Source of the DNA: Kistimonas sp964291505
GTDB taxonomy: Bacteria; Pseudomonadota; Gammaproteobacteria; Pseudomonadales; Endozoicomonadaceae
DNA length: 64,000 nt
Direction: 5' to 3'
NCBI GenBank assembly: GCA_964291505.2
Contig: OZ220199.1
Span: 496,001 to 560,000, forward strand
Shown in pieces: positions 43,956 to 53,856 of the stretch. The translations under genes and the position numbers were made by a program. The notes below the pieces were generated by a model. The model did not search any database, had not been told where the DNA came from, and saw nothing but the letters and a program-made list of their open reading frames with translations. The number at the start of each line of letters is the position of its first letter. Within the stretch, counting starts at the first letter, position 1.

Positions 43956-45617
43956 CTAAAGCGTCCGGTGGCAACCGTTCTGCCTCCATTTCTGGCCAGC
44001 GCCACTCGTTCCTTTTGAATGCTGAACCCGGAAACGTCCGGCCTGATCAAAGTCCTGAAGATAACTCCAGAAAGAAATTCCATGAAGCCGACACATTTTC
44101 TTGAGACTGGCGAAGGTATCGCGAGCCTGTCGACCAGACTCGCTCCGAGTGCCGCCGCTGATTTTGCGGCGCTTGACGTGTTCTCTGATTTGGCTTTCGC
44201 TCAAGTTGTTGTGCAATGGAAGACCGGGATCATCCAGTACCGCCAGTAGCTCAGGCTCTTTGACGGCAAGATTACCCAAGGCTTCTCGTAACCCGCTGCA
44301 TTCCACCTTGACCTGTACCAGTTGACGGAAACTGCTGCGAATTTTGTGGGCAAAGTCCTGATCTGGATTTTCCTTGAAAGCCTTGAGGTCCCGGTAGAGT
44401 TCCCAGAACTGGCATAGCAGTTGGTATTGCTCTTCCACCTGCTCGTTGTTAACCGGGATCACCCGCTCTATCGGACGACACGCATGGAGCCAGCACCCTG
44501 AGCGGGTAAACACATCAAATTGACCAGCGCCGTCACTGTGAATGGGCAGGTCAGGGCGAACCCCGTGTGCAATGAGGCTACCATACAGCATCGCTTCCGA
44601 CGCTTTTTTACGAAGTATGGGGCCTTTCAGACCGCAATCGTTCAGAAAGGCATGCCACGAATCCAGGCTGAGGAAATGAACACCGAGACACGCCTGAAAC
44701 ACCAAACGCCACTTGGCTGGAAACTTATGCTCCTCCAGAAAATCCATGGCATGCTCATTCAGGACGTGTGTTGGCCAGGGGCGGTGTAGCAAAGTTAAAA
44801 AATTCTCTCTGCTTTTACTCCCGGTACTACCAAACCATGCGAACTGCGGGTTGCCAATAAAAGTACAGTAACCGTTCTGCCCCTTATGACGAGCCCCTGT
44901 GTCATCTACCTGCAAGTAACCACAATGGAGCAAGCCGGTTGCCAGAAGCCCATCCTTTTCCTCGTGAAAATCGTCATGGTTCAGGGTAAGCAGGTTGCTG
45001 AGTTCTCCTGCTGATATGGAAACACCCCAGTCCCAGAGTGATTCCAGCAATTGCTGCTCTGTGACAGCACAGGCATGATGCTGGTGTAGAACATAGCAAC
45101 GAAGGTTTGGTCCGAAATGATAGCCCTGCATGGCCTTAGGCAAACGTCCATGCAGAGATTGACCATCAGGGGTAGTCCAGTGCTCAAGCTCATATCGGAG
45201 GAAATTGACTTCAAATGACAATTCCTGCACATCGTATGTGCTGAAGCCTTTGAATACAGCGCCTTCAGGTATGGACTCTGGAGCAACCCGCTTGCAGGTG
45301 GGATCCTTTGGTTTTGGCGGCTTCTTGCGTTTTTTCCGGGTGCGTTCATCCGGTTTTCCGGTATCTCGCTTTTGATGGTCAGACTCAGATCCATCTGTTG
45401 GCTGATTGTCACCTGCTGAACCGGAATCCTTCGGCGGAGTGTTGGGCTTTATGTCGGGTTTACCATTAAGCCCTTTCAGACGATGTATTTCCTCCTCAAG
45501 AATGCTGATCCTCTCTTTGAGGCGGACGTTCTCCTCTTGAGCCCTTGTTATGTAGTTGAGCATTTTTGTGACCAGTTCGTTTCTCTGGTCATCTGGAACA
45601 GCAAATGGAAAAGGCAT
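43956..45617 (-). CDS. IS66-family transposase
   Basis: 553 residues, DDE transposase of the IS66 (TnpC-like) group. An N-terminal leucine-zipper-like helix (LKERISILEEEIHRLKG) is followed by a basic Pro/Lys linker, then the catalytic core: YLQVDDTGARHKGQNGYC (first Asp), LPIHSDGAGQFDVF (second Asp) and the C-terminal NLSESQIREHVKRRKISGG with the Glu, then ARDTFASLKKMCRLHGISFWSYL. The last about 30 residues (after YLQD) do not look like the usual IS66 ending, suggesting loss of the 3' end. No TnpA/TnpB partners and no terminal repeats seen, so this may be an immobile remnant. Confidence 0.88.
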   Translation of the reverse strand: MPFPFAVPDDQRNELVTKMLNYITRAQEENVRLKERISILEEEIHRLKGLNGKPDIKPNTPPKDSGSAGDNQPTDGSESDHQKRDTGKPDERTRKKRKKPPKPKDPTCKRVAPESIPEGAVFKGFSTYDVQELSFEVNFLRYELEHWTTPDGQSLHGRLPKAMQGYHFGPNLRCYVLHQHHACAVTEQQLLESLWDWGVSISAGELSNLLTLNHDDFHEEKDGLLATGLLHCGYLQVDDTGARHKGQNGYCTFIGNPQFAWFGSTGSKSRENFLTLLHRPWPTHVLNEHAMDFLEEHKFPAKWRLVFQACLGVHFLSLDSWHAFLNDCGLKGPILRKKASEAMLYGSLIAHGVRPDLPIHSDGAGQFDVFTRSGCWLHACRPIERVIPVNNEQVEEQYQLLCQFWELYRDLKAFKENPDQDFAHKIRSSFRQLVQVKVECSGLREALGNLAVKEPELLAVLDDPGLPLHNNLSESQIREHVKRRKISGGTRSESGRQARDTFASLKKMCRLHGISFWSYLQDFDQAGRFRVQHSKGTSGAGQKWRQNGCHRTL

Positions 45618-45640
45618 GGTTGGGTATGATAGACGACAAT
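43956..45640 (-). mobile_element. IS66-type insertion sequence (boundaries not defined)
   Basis: Defined here only by its transposase. No pair of terminal inverted repeats could be matched between the flanks 43640-43955 and 45618-45720. Confidence 0.5.
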
Positions 45641-46198
45641 CCTATTTACGCGATTACCAAGGCTTTTTGAGCAATTACGATTCAGACCTATAATACCCTG
45701 TCATATCTAGCCCTTTGAAGTGGGGAGCAACTGGCAGGGATTGCAAGCAGTTTGAATATTCACGCATACTAAAAACCCTTACATCATTAAAAGCACACTA
45801 GCAATATAACGCTTACTTATGATCTAAACGTCTAACATTCAAGCAACACTATCTAACTAAAACACCAACCATCTACTTCCTACCCGCTTCACTATCTTCC
45901 TTGAACCAAGAATCAGCATAATTATTTATAAGTTAGCTTTCTTACCAATCAATAACAGCAACCAAAACCATCCATAATTCAATAAAAATACATAAAGATG
46001 AAGAGCAGTAACTAATTATTCGTATATCTGGTGAAAACTACTAATACTCGCAAACGCTAATAACAAAGAGACTATCCGTTGACTCAACGCATCTACTTAC
46101 CGTCGGAGTGAGCTCAGAATATTTGCAATATCAGATGCTTCTGCCGAGCACACCGACATTGCTGCCTGATAAGAGTTATCAACCAAAACAGGGACACA
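45618..46198. other. AT-rich intergenic region between transposase and rarD
   Basis: About 580 bases, AT-rich between 45770 and 46080, no coding region recognised. It should include the right end of the insertion sequence and the rarD promoter. Confidence 0.45.
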
Positions 46199-47092
46199 AT
46201 GAAACACAATGCGCTAGCGGGTCCATTACTGGCCGCATCCGCTTTTGTACTGTGGGGGCTGACACCGCTGTACTATCGCCTGGTACCGGGCGCCGATGTC
46301 TATGAAATGCTGGCCCAGCGACTGATCTGGTCTGTACCAACGCTATTACTGGTGATGCTGATCATTGGACGGCAGATTGACTGGCGCACGGTGCTGGCGG
46401 ATCGTCGCTCGCTGCTGCTCAGCCTGCTGGCGGGCCTGTTCATGTGCCTGTCCTGGTACTGTTTTATCTACGCCATGACCCATGGTCAGGTACTGGCTGC
46501 TAGCCTGGGATTTTTTATTAACCCACTGTGTTCTATCGCGCTGGGTGTGCTGTTTTTAAATGAACGGTTGAACCGTGCACAAGCAGCTGCTGTTGTATTG
46601 GGCATCCTTGGCGTTACCTGGCAGGTCTGGCATTACGGTGAGCTTCCCTGGCTGTCGCTGGGCATGGGGGTGGCGTTTGGCTTCTACGGCATGATCAAGA
46701 AATACATCGCCTTCGATTCGCTAACATCACTGCTGATGGAAGCGCTTCTGCTGACGCCGTTTGCCCTTGGCTACCTGTTCTGGCGACTTTACGACGGCAG
46801 CAGTGTGTTCTTTGAGGCCAGCAGCAATGTTCAGCTGCTGTATATTCTCTCGGCGCCGGTCACCCTGCTTCCTGTGGGACTGTTCACACTGGCCGTTCGT
46901 CGTACATCGCTGACAGTCGTGGGGCTGATTCAATACATTGAGCCCAGCCTGCAGTTCTTCCTGGCCATCGCGTTGTTCGGTGAAGTTTTCGACAGCGTCA
47001 AAGCTGTCAGTTTTGGGTTTATCTGGGCCGGTCTGCTGCTTTGCTGCCTGCAGAGCGCTTATGACCATTACCGCCCCAGAAGCGCCTACTGA
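46199..47092 (+). CDS. rarD: RarD-type EamA transporter
   Basis: 297 residues with ten predicted helices, arranged as two EamA/DMT halves. The start AASAFVLWGLTPLYYRLVPGADVYEMLAQRLIWS and ASLGFFINPLCSIALGVLFLNERL identify the RarD branch (chloramphenicol-sensitive protein family), integral to the inner membrane. Substrate not established for the family. CAGGGA lies upstream of the ATG. Convergent with the kinase gene, with a 10-bp inverted repeat (47100-47130) overlapping the kinase 3' end. Confidence 0.92.
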   Translation: MKHNALAGPLLAASAFVLWGLTPLYYRLVPGADVYEMLAQRLIWSVPTLLLVMLIIGRQIDWRTVLADRRSLLLSLLAGLFMCLSWYCFIYAMTHGQVLAASLGFFINPLCSIALGVLFLNERLNRAQAAAVVLGILGVTWQVWHYGELPWLSLGMGVAFGFYGMIKKYIAFDSLTSLLMEALLLTPFALGYLFWRLYDGSSVFFEASSNVQLLYILSAPVTLLPVGLFTLAVRRTSLTVVGLIQYIEPSLQFFLAIALFGEVFDSVKAVSFGFIWAGLLLCCLQSAYDHYRPRSAY

Positions 47093-47112
47093 CTATCAGC
47101 AGGGTACCCACA

Positions 47113-48666
47113 TCATTCCGGGTACCCTGTAATTTCCCGGATCTTGCGATACAGCGGTTGCATCTGTTTATACATTTTCAGATACACCTCGTTGTAAAGA
47201 CGGTCATATAACAGGGTATTGGCAGGATCCGGCTGGAACACACGACAGGGTCTGGTCATATTCGTGATCGCTGTGCGGTAGTCCTTATAGAGCCCTAGCC
47301 CTACAGCTGTATTAATGGCAGCTCCCAAGCCCGATGTTTCATAGGTATGCGGACGCTCCACAGGCAATCCGAAAATATCGGCTGTCAGCTGCATGGCACC
47401 ATCACTTTGGGATCCGCCACCGGAAACCACCAGCCGTCCAATAGGATGGCCACTGCGTTTTTCCAGAATATCCCGCCCTTCACGAAGTGCATAAGCTAAA
47501 CCTTCGACGATCGCCCGATACACATGAGCGCGGGTATGCACATCACCAAAACCAATAATACTGCCCTTGGCCTCCAGGTTCTTCAGACCGGGTGACCAGT
47601 AAGGCTGCAGCATCAAACCCATTGCGCCCGGCGGTGCTTCGTCGAGCAAGCCTTCAAACAATTCTTCCGGCACAACGCCACGCTGTTCTGCCTGCTCCAG
47701 TTCAGGGTGTCCGAACTGCTGCTTGAACCAGCTCACCATCCAGTAGCCACGGTAAACCATAAACTCAGCGTTGTAGGCATCAGGAATAGCGGCAGCAAAG
47801 GGAGGAATCAGAAACTGTGGCTCAACGTATTTGTAGTTGACCGTATTGATGGTGGCCGTCGTTCCGTAACTGAGACAACCCGTACCGGCATCTGCGCAAC
47901 CAGAGCCGATCACTTCACAGGCTTTGTCTGCCGCCGCCGCAATGACGGGCAAACCTTCGGGAATACCGGTGAACTCAGAGGCGGCTTTCGTCACATGTCC
48001 GAGCAATTCCCCTGGTTTCACCAGCTCCGGCAGCTGCGCCCGACGAATACCTGTACAGCGCCACTTCCAGTCAAATGATTTAGCCCACTGCTGGCGTTTG
48101 TAATCAAACGGGATATACCCTACCTGACATCCGGTGGAATCCTTGAATTCCCCCGTCAGTTTCCAAGTATGCCAGCCAGACAGCAGCAGAAATTTATGGG
48201 TACTTTTCCAGAGATCAGGCTGATTCTGCGCCAGCCAGCGCGCCTGGCATTTGCTGCGAAAATAATCCAGTGTTTCCCGAAGGCCGGTCACAGCGGCAAT
48301 CAAGTCCCAGCCGCCCCCTATAGCCTCTTTGGTGTCAGCACGTCGCTGATCCAGCCAGAGAATAGCCGGGCGCAACGCTTTTCCCTGTTTATCGACACAG
48401 ACGACAGTGCCACGCTGCGTCGTCACTGACACCCCAGTGACGGCACTTGCCGGAATCTCGGTTTCTTGCCAGAGCTCCCTGCAAGCACGGCCCACAGCCT
48501 GCCAGTAATAATCCGGATCCTGTTCCGCCCAACCGGGATTCGGTGAAAAATAAGGATTCAGTTCAACACGCGATTTGCCTACCAGCTCCCCCTGCAGGTC
48601 AAACAACAAGGCGCGTACACTCTGGGTACCGTTATCGATAGCCAGCAAGTACTTTTCCTGCGACAT
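47113..48666 (-). CDS. FGGY-family carbohydrate/polyol kinase
   Basis: 517 residues from ATG 48666, chosen for AGGAGT seven bases upstream; the frame is open nine codons more. FGGY kinase with phosphate-1 motif LLAIDNGTQSVRALLFD, QRGTVVCVDKQG with the catalytic region WLDQRRAD, GTGCLSYGTTATIN (phosphate 2) and the C-terminal adenosine motif VVSGGGSQSDGAMQLTADIFGLPV. The family phosphorylates glycerol, xylulose, ribulose and others. Its place behind a glycerol-3-phosphate dehydrogenase gene suggests glycerol or a related triol, but it is not a canonical GlpK. Third gene of a three-gene operon (83-base gap). Confidence 0.85.
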   Translation of the reverse strand: MSQEKYLLAIDNGTQSVRALLFDLQGELVGKSRVELNPYFSPNPGWAEQDPDYYWQAVGRACRELWQETEIPASAVTGVSVTTQRGTVVCVDKQGKALRPAILWLDQRRADTKEAIGGGWDLIAAVTGLRETLDYFRSKCQARWLAQNQPDLWKSTHKFLLLSGWHTWKLTGEFKDSTGCQVGYIPFDYKRQQWAKSFDWKWRCTGIRRAQLPELVKPGELLGHVTKAASEFTGIPEGLPVIAAAADKACEVIGSGCADAGTGCLSYGTTATINTVNYKYVEPQFLIPPFAAAIPDAYNAEFMVYRGYWMVSWFKQQFGHPELEQAEQRGVVPEELFEGLLDEAPPGAMGLMLQPYWSPGLKNLEAKGSIIGFGDVHTRAHVYRAIVEGLAYALREGRDILEKRSGHPIGRLVVSGGGSQSDGAMQLTADIFGLPVERPHTYETSGLGAAINTAVGLGLYKDYRTAITNMTRPCRVFQPDPANTLLYDRLYNEVYLKMYKQMQPLYRKIREITGYPE

Positions 48667-48749
48667 CCGGTTACTCCTGCGGCAGGCCTGCAACCGAGAC
48701 CTGCTCTGTTATTCTTTTTTCGTGCTATCAGCAAGACAACAGCAATGGA

Positions 48750-50363
48750 TTATGAGGCGATGGAGTACGCCTTACGCCACAGCGCCTGGTAACGCCCCAC
48801 CTCCTGAATCCAGCGTTCAGCATCCCAGCCAGCTTCTTCCTGCATGATGGCGCGGATACGTCGCAACTCCCCCTGCCCGCCGTTTTCCAGCAGATTGCCA
48901 ACACGCGTCCGGCGTAACAGCAAATCATCCAGATGAACCACCTGTTCATGCCGGGCAGCCCAACGCAGCTCTCCCCATAAACAGTCGGTATTGGCAACGG
49001 GTGTCCATTCCGTGTCTTGTATGTCAGTAACCACATTCTCCGTCGCAAAACCAAAGCGCCCCTCCAGACGACGAAGAACGTTTTCTGAATCACGCTTTAG
49101 CTTCGAAGTTGTTTGTGTCGTGTCTGATGAGGAGAAAATGGGCGCCTGTGAACTGAAACCATCAGCGCCAGAGATATAACGGCGAATACTGGCCATGACT
49201 TCAAGCGCAATAAGGCGGAATGTCGTCAGTTTGCCGCCACAGACGGTAATTAACCCCTGATCATCCCAGATGGCATGCTCACGCTTTTCTTTCGAGGGAT
49301 CCACATCCTTGCCACTGCTGATCACAGGGCGAACGCCTGTCCAGGTGGAAATCACATCCTCTCTGGCAATCACCGCACCAGGAAACTGATGGTTAGTTGC
49401 GTCCAGCAGGTAATTGATTTCTTCCTCGCTGATTCCCGGTTCTTCATCCAGCGATTCCGGATAATCCAGATCCGTGGTACCGATCACCGTGTGCCCTTCC
49501 CACGGGAAAATAAACACTGGTCGTTTATCCGCAGGATGCATGAAACAACAGACCTGGGCCACCGGCAGGCGCCAGGAAGGGACAACCAGGTGACTGCCAC
49601 GTAAGGGGCGCACGACAGCCGACTGCCCCACTTCCTTGCGTAGAGTATCAGTCCAAACCCCCGTTGCATTGACCACCACACGTGCTTTCAGGGAAAAGGT
49701 TTCACCGGTGAGCTCATCCACGGCATTGACGCCAGCAACACGTCCCTCCTGCTTAAGAAGCGAATCGACACGACAATAATTCAGGGCCTCGGCACTGGTG
49801 TTGTGGAGGGCTTCATACAACACGCGAAGTACCAGGCGGGCGTCATCGACAATCGCATCATTAAAGCAGGTTCCGCCTTTGAGGCCTTCTTCACGAATGC
49901 CTGGTGTAATTTGAGTACTCAGTTTGTCGGCTGCATAAAAACGATGACTGCGTTTTCCTGCCAATGCACCGTAAACATTCATCACCGCTGAAAAGACCAG
50001 AGGACCGGGAAAGCCCCCCTTGTAATGGGTCATGGTGAACTCACTACGCTCCACCAGACCCGGCGCTTCGTCCAGCAGTCTTTCACGCTCCCGCACCGAA
50101 TCATGGGTGAGTTTCAGCTGTCCCTGGGCAATGTAGCGCAGGCCACCATGCACCATCTTGGAGGAACGGCTCGACGTCCCCCAGGCGAAGTCCTTTTGTT
50201 CGAGCAACAGGCAGCGCAGACCGCAGCGGGCCGCTTCACGCAGAATGCCGGCGCCGGTAATACCGCCGCCTACCACAATCAAGTCCCATTCATCGGCTGG
50301 CCGCAGCGCGGCCAGTATTCCGTCCCGCGATCCCCCCAGCGGTCCCCGGTTCGCTTCACTCAT
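48750..50363 (-). CDS. glpD: FAD-dependent glycerol-3-phosphate dehydrogenase
   Basis: 537 residues. Rossmann FAD motif LIVVGGGITGAGILREAARCGLRCLLLEQ, then the family signature FAWGTSSRSSKMVHGGLRYIAQGQ, plus VRPLRGSHLVVP and GLITVCGGKLTTFRLIA, and a helical C-terminal domain. Membrane-associated enzyme that oxidises sn-glycerol 3-phosphate to dihydroxyacetone phosphate and feeds electrons to quinone. Middle gene of the operon: 56 bases after the alkylglycerone-phosphate-synthase-like gene, 83 before the kinase. Its product DHAP is the backbone used in ether-lipid synthesis. Could be a paralogue of the main glpD. Confidence 0.92.
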   Translation of the reverse strand: MSEANRGPLGGSRDGILAALRPADEWDLIVVGGGITGAGILREAARCGLRCLLLEQKDFAWGTSSRSSKMVHGGLRYIAQGQLKLTHDSVRERERLLDEAPGLVERSEFTMTHYKGGFPGPLVFSAVMNVYGALAGKRSHRFYAADKLSTQITPGIREEGLKGGTCFNDAIVDDARLVLRVLYEALHNTSAEALNYCRVDSLLKQEGRVAGVNAVDELTGETFSLKARVVVNATGVWTDTLRKEVGQSAVVRPLRGSHLVVPSWRLPVAQVCCFMHPADKRPVFIFPWEGHTVIGTTDLDYPESLDEEPGISEEEINYLLDATNHQFPGAVIAREDVISTWTGVRPVISSGKDVDPSKEKREHAIWDDQGLITVCGGKLTTFRLIALEVMASIRRYISGADGFSSQAPIFSSSDTTQTTSKLKRDSENVLRRLEGRFGFATENVVTDIQDTEWTPVANTDCLWGELRWAARHEQVVHLDDLLLRRTRVGNLLENGGQGELRRIRAIMQEEAGWDAERWIQEVGRYQALWRKAYSIAS

Positions 50364-50419
50364 TTGGCCTGCCTCTTTTGTCAGACTTCTTGATTATCCA
50401 GTCATTCTCGGGTGACCGA

Positions 50420-52024
50420 TCAGGCTTCCAGCAACGCTCCCGGATTCAGGCGACCTTCCGGATCAAAGCGTTGGCACAGGGTACTGATGGCCGCCATTCC
50501 CAGCTCGCCCTTTTCGGCTGACAGGTAAGGTGCATGATCACGACCTACACCGTGCTGATGACTGATGGTACCGCCATGGGCGACAACCGCCTGGGAAGCT
50601 GCACTTTTCAGCTTCCGCCAGTTCGCTACCGTTTCTTCGTAGGTTTCTCCGCAGCGGAACAGGTACGTGGTGTAAATGCTGGAACCCTGTGCATAAAAAT
50701 GTGACAGGTGGGTAAAGACATGCACATTCTCTCCCTGCTCCGCCAGCGCACCACGCAGTGCATCCTCCATGGCGTTCAGGGTGTTGTCCACACGACTCCA
50801 GTCCACGGACGTTTCCAGCGTGTCGACGGCATAACCTTCCTGCCACAGGTTTTCACGCAAATACGGGAAGCGGAAACGACCTTTTTCCCAGATTCGACCA
50901 ATACGATCACCAATCGTCATACCGACACCGTTATAGTGACGTACCAGTCGCCGTATCTGCCGATGTGCTGCACGGTATTGAGCGCGGGTGCCGGTAATAC
51001 CAAACGTCAGCATACATTTGCCTTCATCAACATTCCGGAAACGCAGGTATTTTTCGAGCATGGCAATGAGGTCTTCATGACCAGCCAGCTTCAACTGTGT
51101 AAAGGTTTCTATGGCATTAGATAAGCGGAGCATTGAGAGCGGAATCCGCGACTGAACAGCGGCTTTTGTGCAATTGAAACCATCCCGCCAGTTCGGGAAA
51201 TAAACGACAAAGAACTTTTCTTTTTCTGGCGCCGGGCTTACCCGCACTTTCACTTCGGAAAGCACGCCCATACGCCCTTCGGAGCCTAATACCATTTCGC
51301 GAATATCGGGGCCTGCGGAGGAGGCAGGCATGGTAGGGATTTCGAGCGTGCCCTCGAACGTTTCCAGACGACCACCGGCAAACAGTTGCTCGATTCGGCC
51401 ATATCGCAATGACTGTTGACCACTGGACCGACTGGCGACCCAACCGCCTATTGTGGATAGTTCAAACGACTGTGGAAAATGCCCCAGCGTATAACCGCTT
51501 CGTGCAAGCTGCGCTTCCACCATAGGGCCGGGTGTTCCAGGGCCAAAGGTGGCAATCTGACTTTCAGTATCCAGACTGACCAGACGGTTCATATGCTCAA
51601 GGCTTAACGTCAACACCGGTTTATCCAGTGCCGGAGGATTGATATGCCCGGCAACACTGGTGCCGCCACCATAAGGGATAATGACAAAGTCCTTCTCACG
51701 AGCCAGATCCATCAATTCGCGGATTTGCTCAGGGGTTTCCGGATAAGCGACACCATCCGGAAAATGCTCAAACACACCGCTTTTCATAGCCACCCAGTCC
51801 GGTAAAGACTGCCCACGGGCATGACGGACACGATGCTCGACATCCTTACAAATCAATTCATGGTCTGGCAGGCGTGACGCCGGCACCTTGGCACACACCT
51901 CATCCAAGGTCGCCTGTGGCAGGATCCGGCCTTCCCCCAGGTTTTCCCTGACAAACTGGCGGGCGCCTTCAGTAATGGTGGGTTTTTCGGTGGTGTCTGT
52001 GCCCCAGCTGTTCCAGTAACGCAT
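50420..52024 (-). CDS. FAD-binding oxidase/transferase, alkylglycerone-phosphate synthase-like
   Basis: 534 residues. N-terminal FAD_binding_4 domain (VIIPYGGGTSVAGHINPP; ELSTIGGWVASRSSGQQSLRYGRIEQL) and a C-terminal FAD-oxidase domain. The start MRYWNSWG, the active-site tyrosines in SHFYAQGSSIYTTYLF and the His motif GGTISHQHGVGRDHAPYL closely resemble alkyl-DHAP synthase (AGPS), which swaps the acyl chain of acyl-DHAP for a fatty alcohol; the HHH of animal AGPS is H-Q-H here. A D-lactate/glycolate-type dehydrogenase is the alternative. First gene of the operon with glpD and the FGGY kinase, which fits DHAP supply. Confidence 0.8.
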   Translation of the reverse strand: MRYWNSWGTDTTEKPTITEGARQFVRENLGEGRILPQATLDEVCAKVPASRLPDHELICKDVEHRVRHARGQSLPDWVAMKSGVFEHFPDGVAYPETPEQIRELMDLAREKDFVIIPYGGGTSVAGHINPPALDKPVLTLSLEHMNRLVSLDTESQIATFGPGTPGPMVEAQLARSGYTLGHFPQSFELSTIGGWVASRSSGQQSLRYGRIEQLFAGGRLETFEGTLEIPTMPASSAGPDIREMVLGSEGRMGVLSEVKVRVSPAPEKEKFFVVYFPNWRDGFNCTKAAVQSRIPLSMLRLSNAIETFTQLKLAGHEDLIAMLEKYLRFRNVDEGKCMLTFGITGTRAQYRAAHRQIRRLVRHYNGVGMTIGDRIGRIWEKGRFRFPYLRENLWQEGYAVDTLETSVDWSRVDNTLNAMEDALRGALAEQGENVHVFTHLSHFYAQGSSIYTTYLFRCGETYEETVANWRKLKSAASQAVVAHGGTISHQHGVGRDHAPYLSAEKGELGMAAISTLCQRFDPEGRLNPGALLEA

Positions 52025-52238
52025 GGTTTTATTCTTCCCCTGGCCGCGCTGATGTTCTGTTTGTTATCTGACCGGCTTCCCCGGCATGTATCGGAGAGTG
52101 TACTCTGCTGATTTTATCCGGGGAAGAGAATAGTAGCGGTGCGGAGTGTGGCCTGCCCGCGCTCAAGCGTCACGGGCAATTTTCATTGGAATTAAGGTCA
52201 ATTCAGGTCTAATCCAAATCATAACCATGACCTTGTGC

Positions 52239-52268
52239 CATAAAACAGGCTTATGCCGGTTTTTTATG
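52239..52268 (-). terminator. Possible terminator after the Cys-rich acidic protein gene
   Basis: On the minus strand CATAAAA ... TTTTATG (7 bp) with an inner GGC-ATAA-GCC forms an imperfect hairpin 20 bases past the stop of the 52288 gene. Moderate support only. Confidence 0.4.
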
Positions 52269-52287
52269 ATTTTTATTCATACAATAA

Positions 52288-53856
52288 TCAATGAAGCCGA
52301 GGCATTTGCCCCTTAGAAGGAACCCTACAATTATTTATGTTTAATGTGAAGAGAATTGGCTCAGCACAATTCTGGGATTGTTCAGTTTGTATGGCTATTG
52401 CAATATTAAAAGCCATCCTCTGTGAAAATCGTTTACATAGTTCAATAATGGCGCTACCACCTAGGACATTTACAGGATTGATGCATATTTCAAGAAAATT
52501 ATGACCAGAAAAAAACTCAAGGGTATTGGTTGCTATATTACACATTAAAGCGGCTTTTTTATTGCATTCTTCCATAGGAATCAGTGGAACTTTCAAAGAT
52601 ACTCCTTTTATGTCAGGAATAATTTTTAAATTTGCTCTTAACATATGATAATTTTGCTCGCTAAATATACTATTCAACAGATCAACATGTCTCCCTCTTG
52701 GAATCGTATCAGGCATCGCACCATAAAACGCTAATGACATATCAGGTAAACAAAAGTGGCACACAATCATTTTGGGAGGGTTAAGCCTAGAAAGCACCTG
52801 ATAACCGAAACTATCTCGACGGCGCGTAATACAGAAAAGATTTTTCCCAGAACGCCCAAACAGGTCTGCCCCAATAGTTTTTAAAATAGAATAACGAGCT
52901 CTTATCTTCTTTGTAGCCGGCTCTATTATTCGACCAAACCAACCTCCTTTTTTGGCTTCCTTGTGCCCAGCAGACCTTATTTCAATCTCTACCTTTTCAT
53001 CTTCAAAATCAACTTCATCCCATTTTCCCTCAGGGAAATTACACGCCAAGTCAGAATTATTCCTTAAAAAACGCTCAATGCCGGCATAATTCGGCACGTC
53101 ATCATTACTGCCAACAAAGTGCAAAATGCACGGAGCCTCATCGTCGGGCCCTATTGCTACAGCAGTCATTGCCCCCGCGCCCTCAGCACTAGCACTAGCA
53201 CTAGGACCATCTTCTCTAGTATCAATCGTTTCACTGGATCCAAGAGAAAGGCTTGTTCTGCGACTGAGTGAAGGTTCTTCCGATCCTGAAGCAGATAAAA
53301 TGTCGTCCTCAGGTTCTGGCTCCAACGGCGGAACAATGTCAGGAGGTATTGATGATCCACTTGCAACAGGTTCTTCATAGTCATCTGGCGCCTGAGGCTC
53401 CTCAGCAACTGCTGTTTCTGGCTCCTGACTAAGACCCGATTCAGAACCACTGTCATCTGCTGTTGTTTCGGCCATACCATCAGGCCTTTCTAATCCTGTT
53501 AGATCGATTTCCCCTTGATCATCTTGAAGATCAGCGCCCTCAGATTCTGATTCTGTTTCTTCACTTTGAGAATCAGTACTTATTGTCGTGACTGACTCCC
53601 TTCTGAGAGAAACGGATTCTGATCCAGTACTACCCTGTCGGGGTAAAAGATAACAACAAGGGCAGCATTGCTTGATACATCGGGCAATCTCCCTGCATAC
53701 ATTGCCAATAGCGGATACAATATAACTAACGATATCGATGACAGCCTTAACACAATAACAACAGAAGTAGCTTTTCGTTTCATTTCTCTGGCTGTTTTGA
53801 AGATCATAATTACCAGATGTCACTTGAGGGGAAACTTGAGTCTCTGGGCTCTGCAT
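52288..53856 (-). CDS. Acidic/Ser-rich protein with Cys-cluster membrane-like N-terminus
   Basis: 522 residues, no family recognised. Residues about 29-72 form a hydrophobic segment studded with Cys (SYFCCYCVKAVIDIVSYIV ... KQCCPCCYLL), like S-palmitoylated membrane anchors. Residues about 75-240 are very acidic and rich in Ser, Pro and Glu (EETESESEGADLQDD, PPLEPEPEDD) and probably disordered, with a small SASASA repeat. The C-terminal 270 residues look globular, starting at ILHFVGSNDD. No bacterial signal peptide. The layout (lipid-anchor-like head, disordered stalk, folded domain) would suit a protein acting in a host cell, which is inference only. Confidence 0.65.
   Translation of the reverse strand: MQSPETQVSPQVTSGNYDLQNSQRNETKSYFCCYCVKAVIDIVSYIVSAIGNVCREIARCIKQCCPCCYLLPRQGSTGSESVSLRRESVTTISTDSQSEETESESEGADLQDDQGEIDLTGLERPDGMAETTADDSGSESGLSQEPETAVAEEPQAPDDYEEPVASGSSIPPDIVPPLEPEPEDDILSASGSEEPSLSRRTSLSLGSSETIDTREDGPSASASAEGAGAMTAVAIGPDDEAPCILHFVGSNDDVPNYAGIERFLRNNSDLACNFPEGKWDEVDFEDEKVEIEIRSAGHKEAKKGGWFGRIIEPATKKIRARYSILKTIGADLFGRSGKNLFCITRRRDSFGYQVLSRLNPPKMIVCHFCLPDMSLAFYGAMPDTIPRGRHVDLLNSIFSEQNYHMLRANLKIIPDIKGVSLKVPLIPMEECNKKAALMCNIATNTLEFFSGHNFLEICINPVNVLGGSAIIELCKRFSQRMAFNIAIAIQTEQSQNCAEPILFTLNINNCRVPSKGQMPRLH

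Noticed and set aside
43777..45679. CAATTACG on both sides of the transposase as an 8-bp target duplication
   Set aside because: No inverted repeats adjoin the copies, and about one shared 8-mer is expected by chance between two 300-base flanks.
47100..47130. 10-bp inverted repeat (CAGGGTACCC) as rarD/kinase terminator
   Set aside because: Lacks a T-run and lies within the last codons of the kinase gene.
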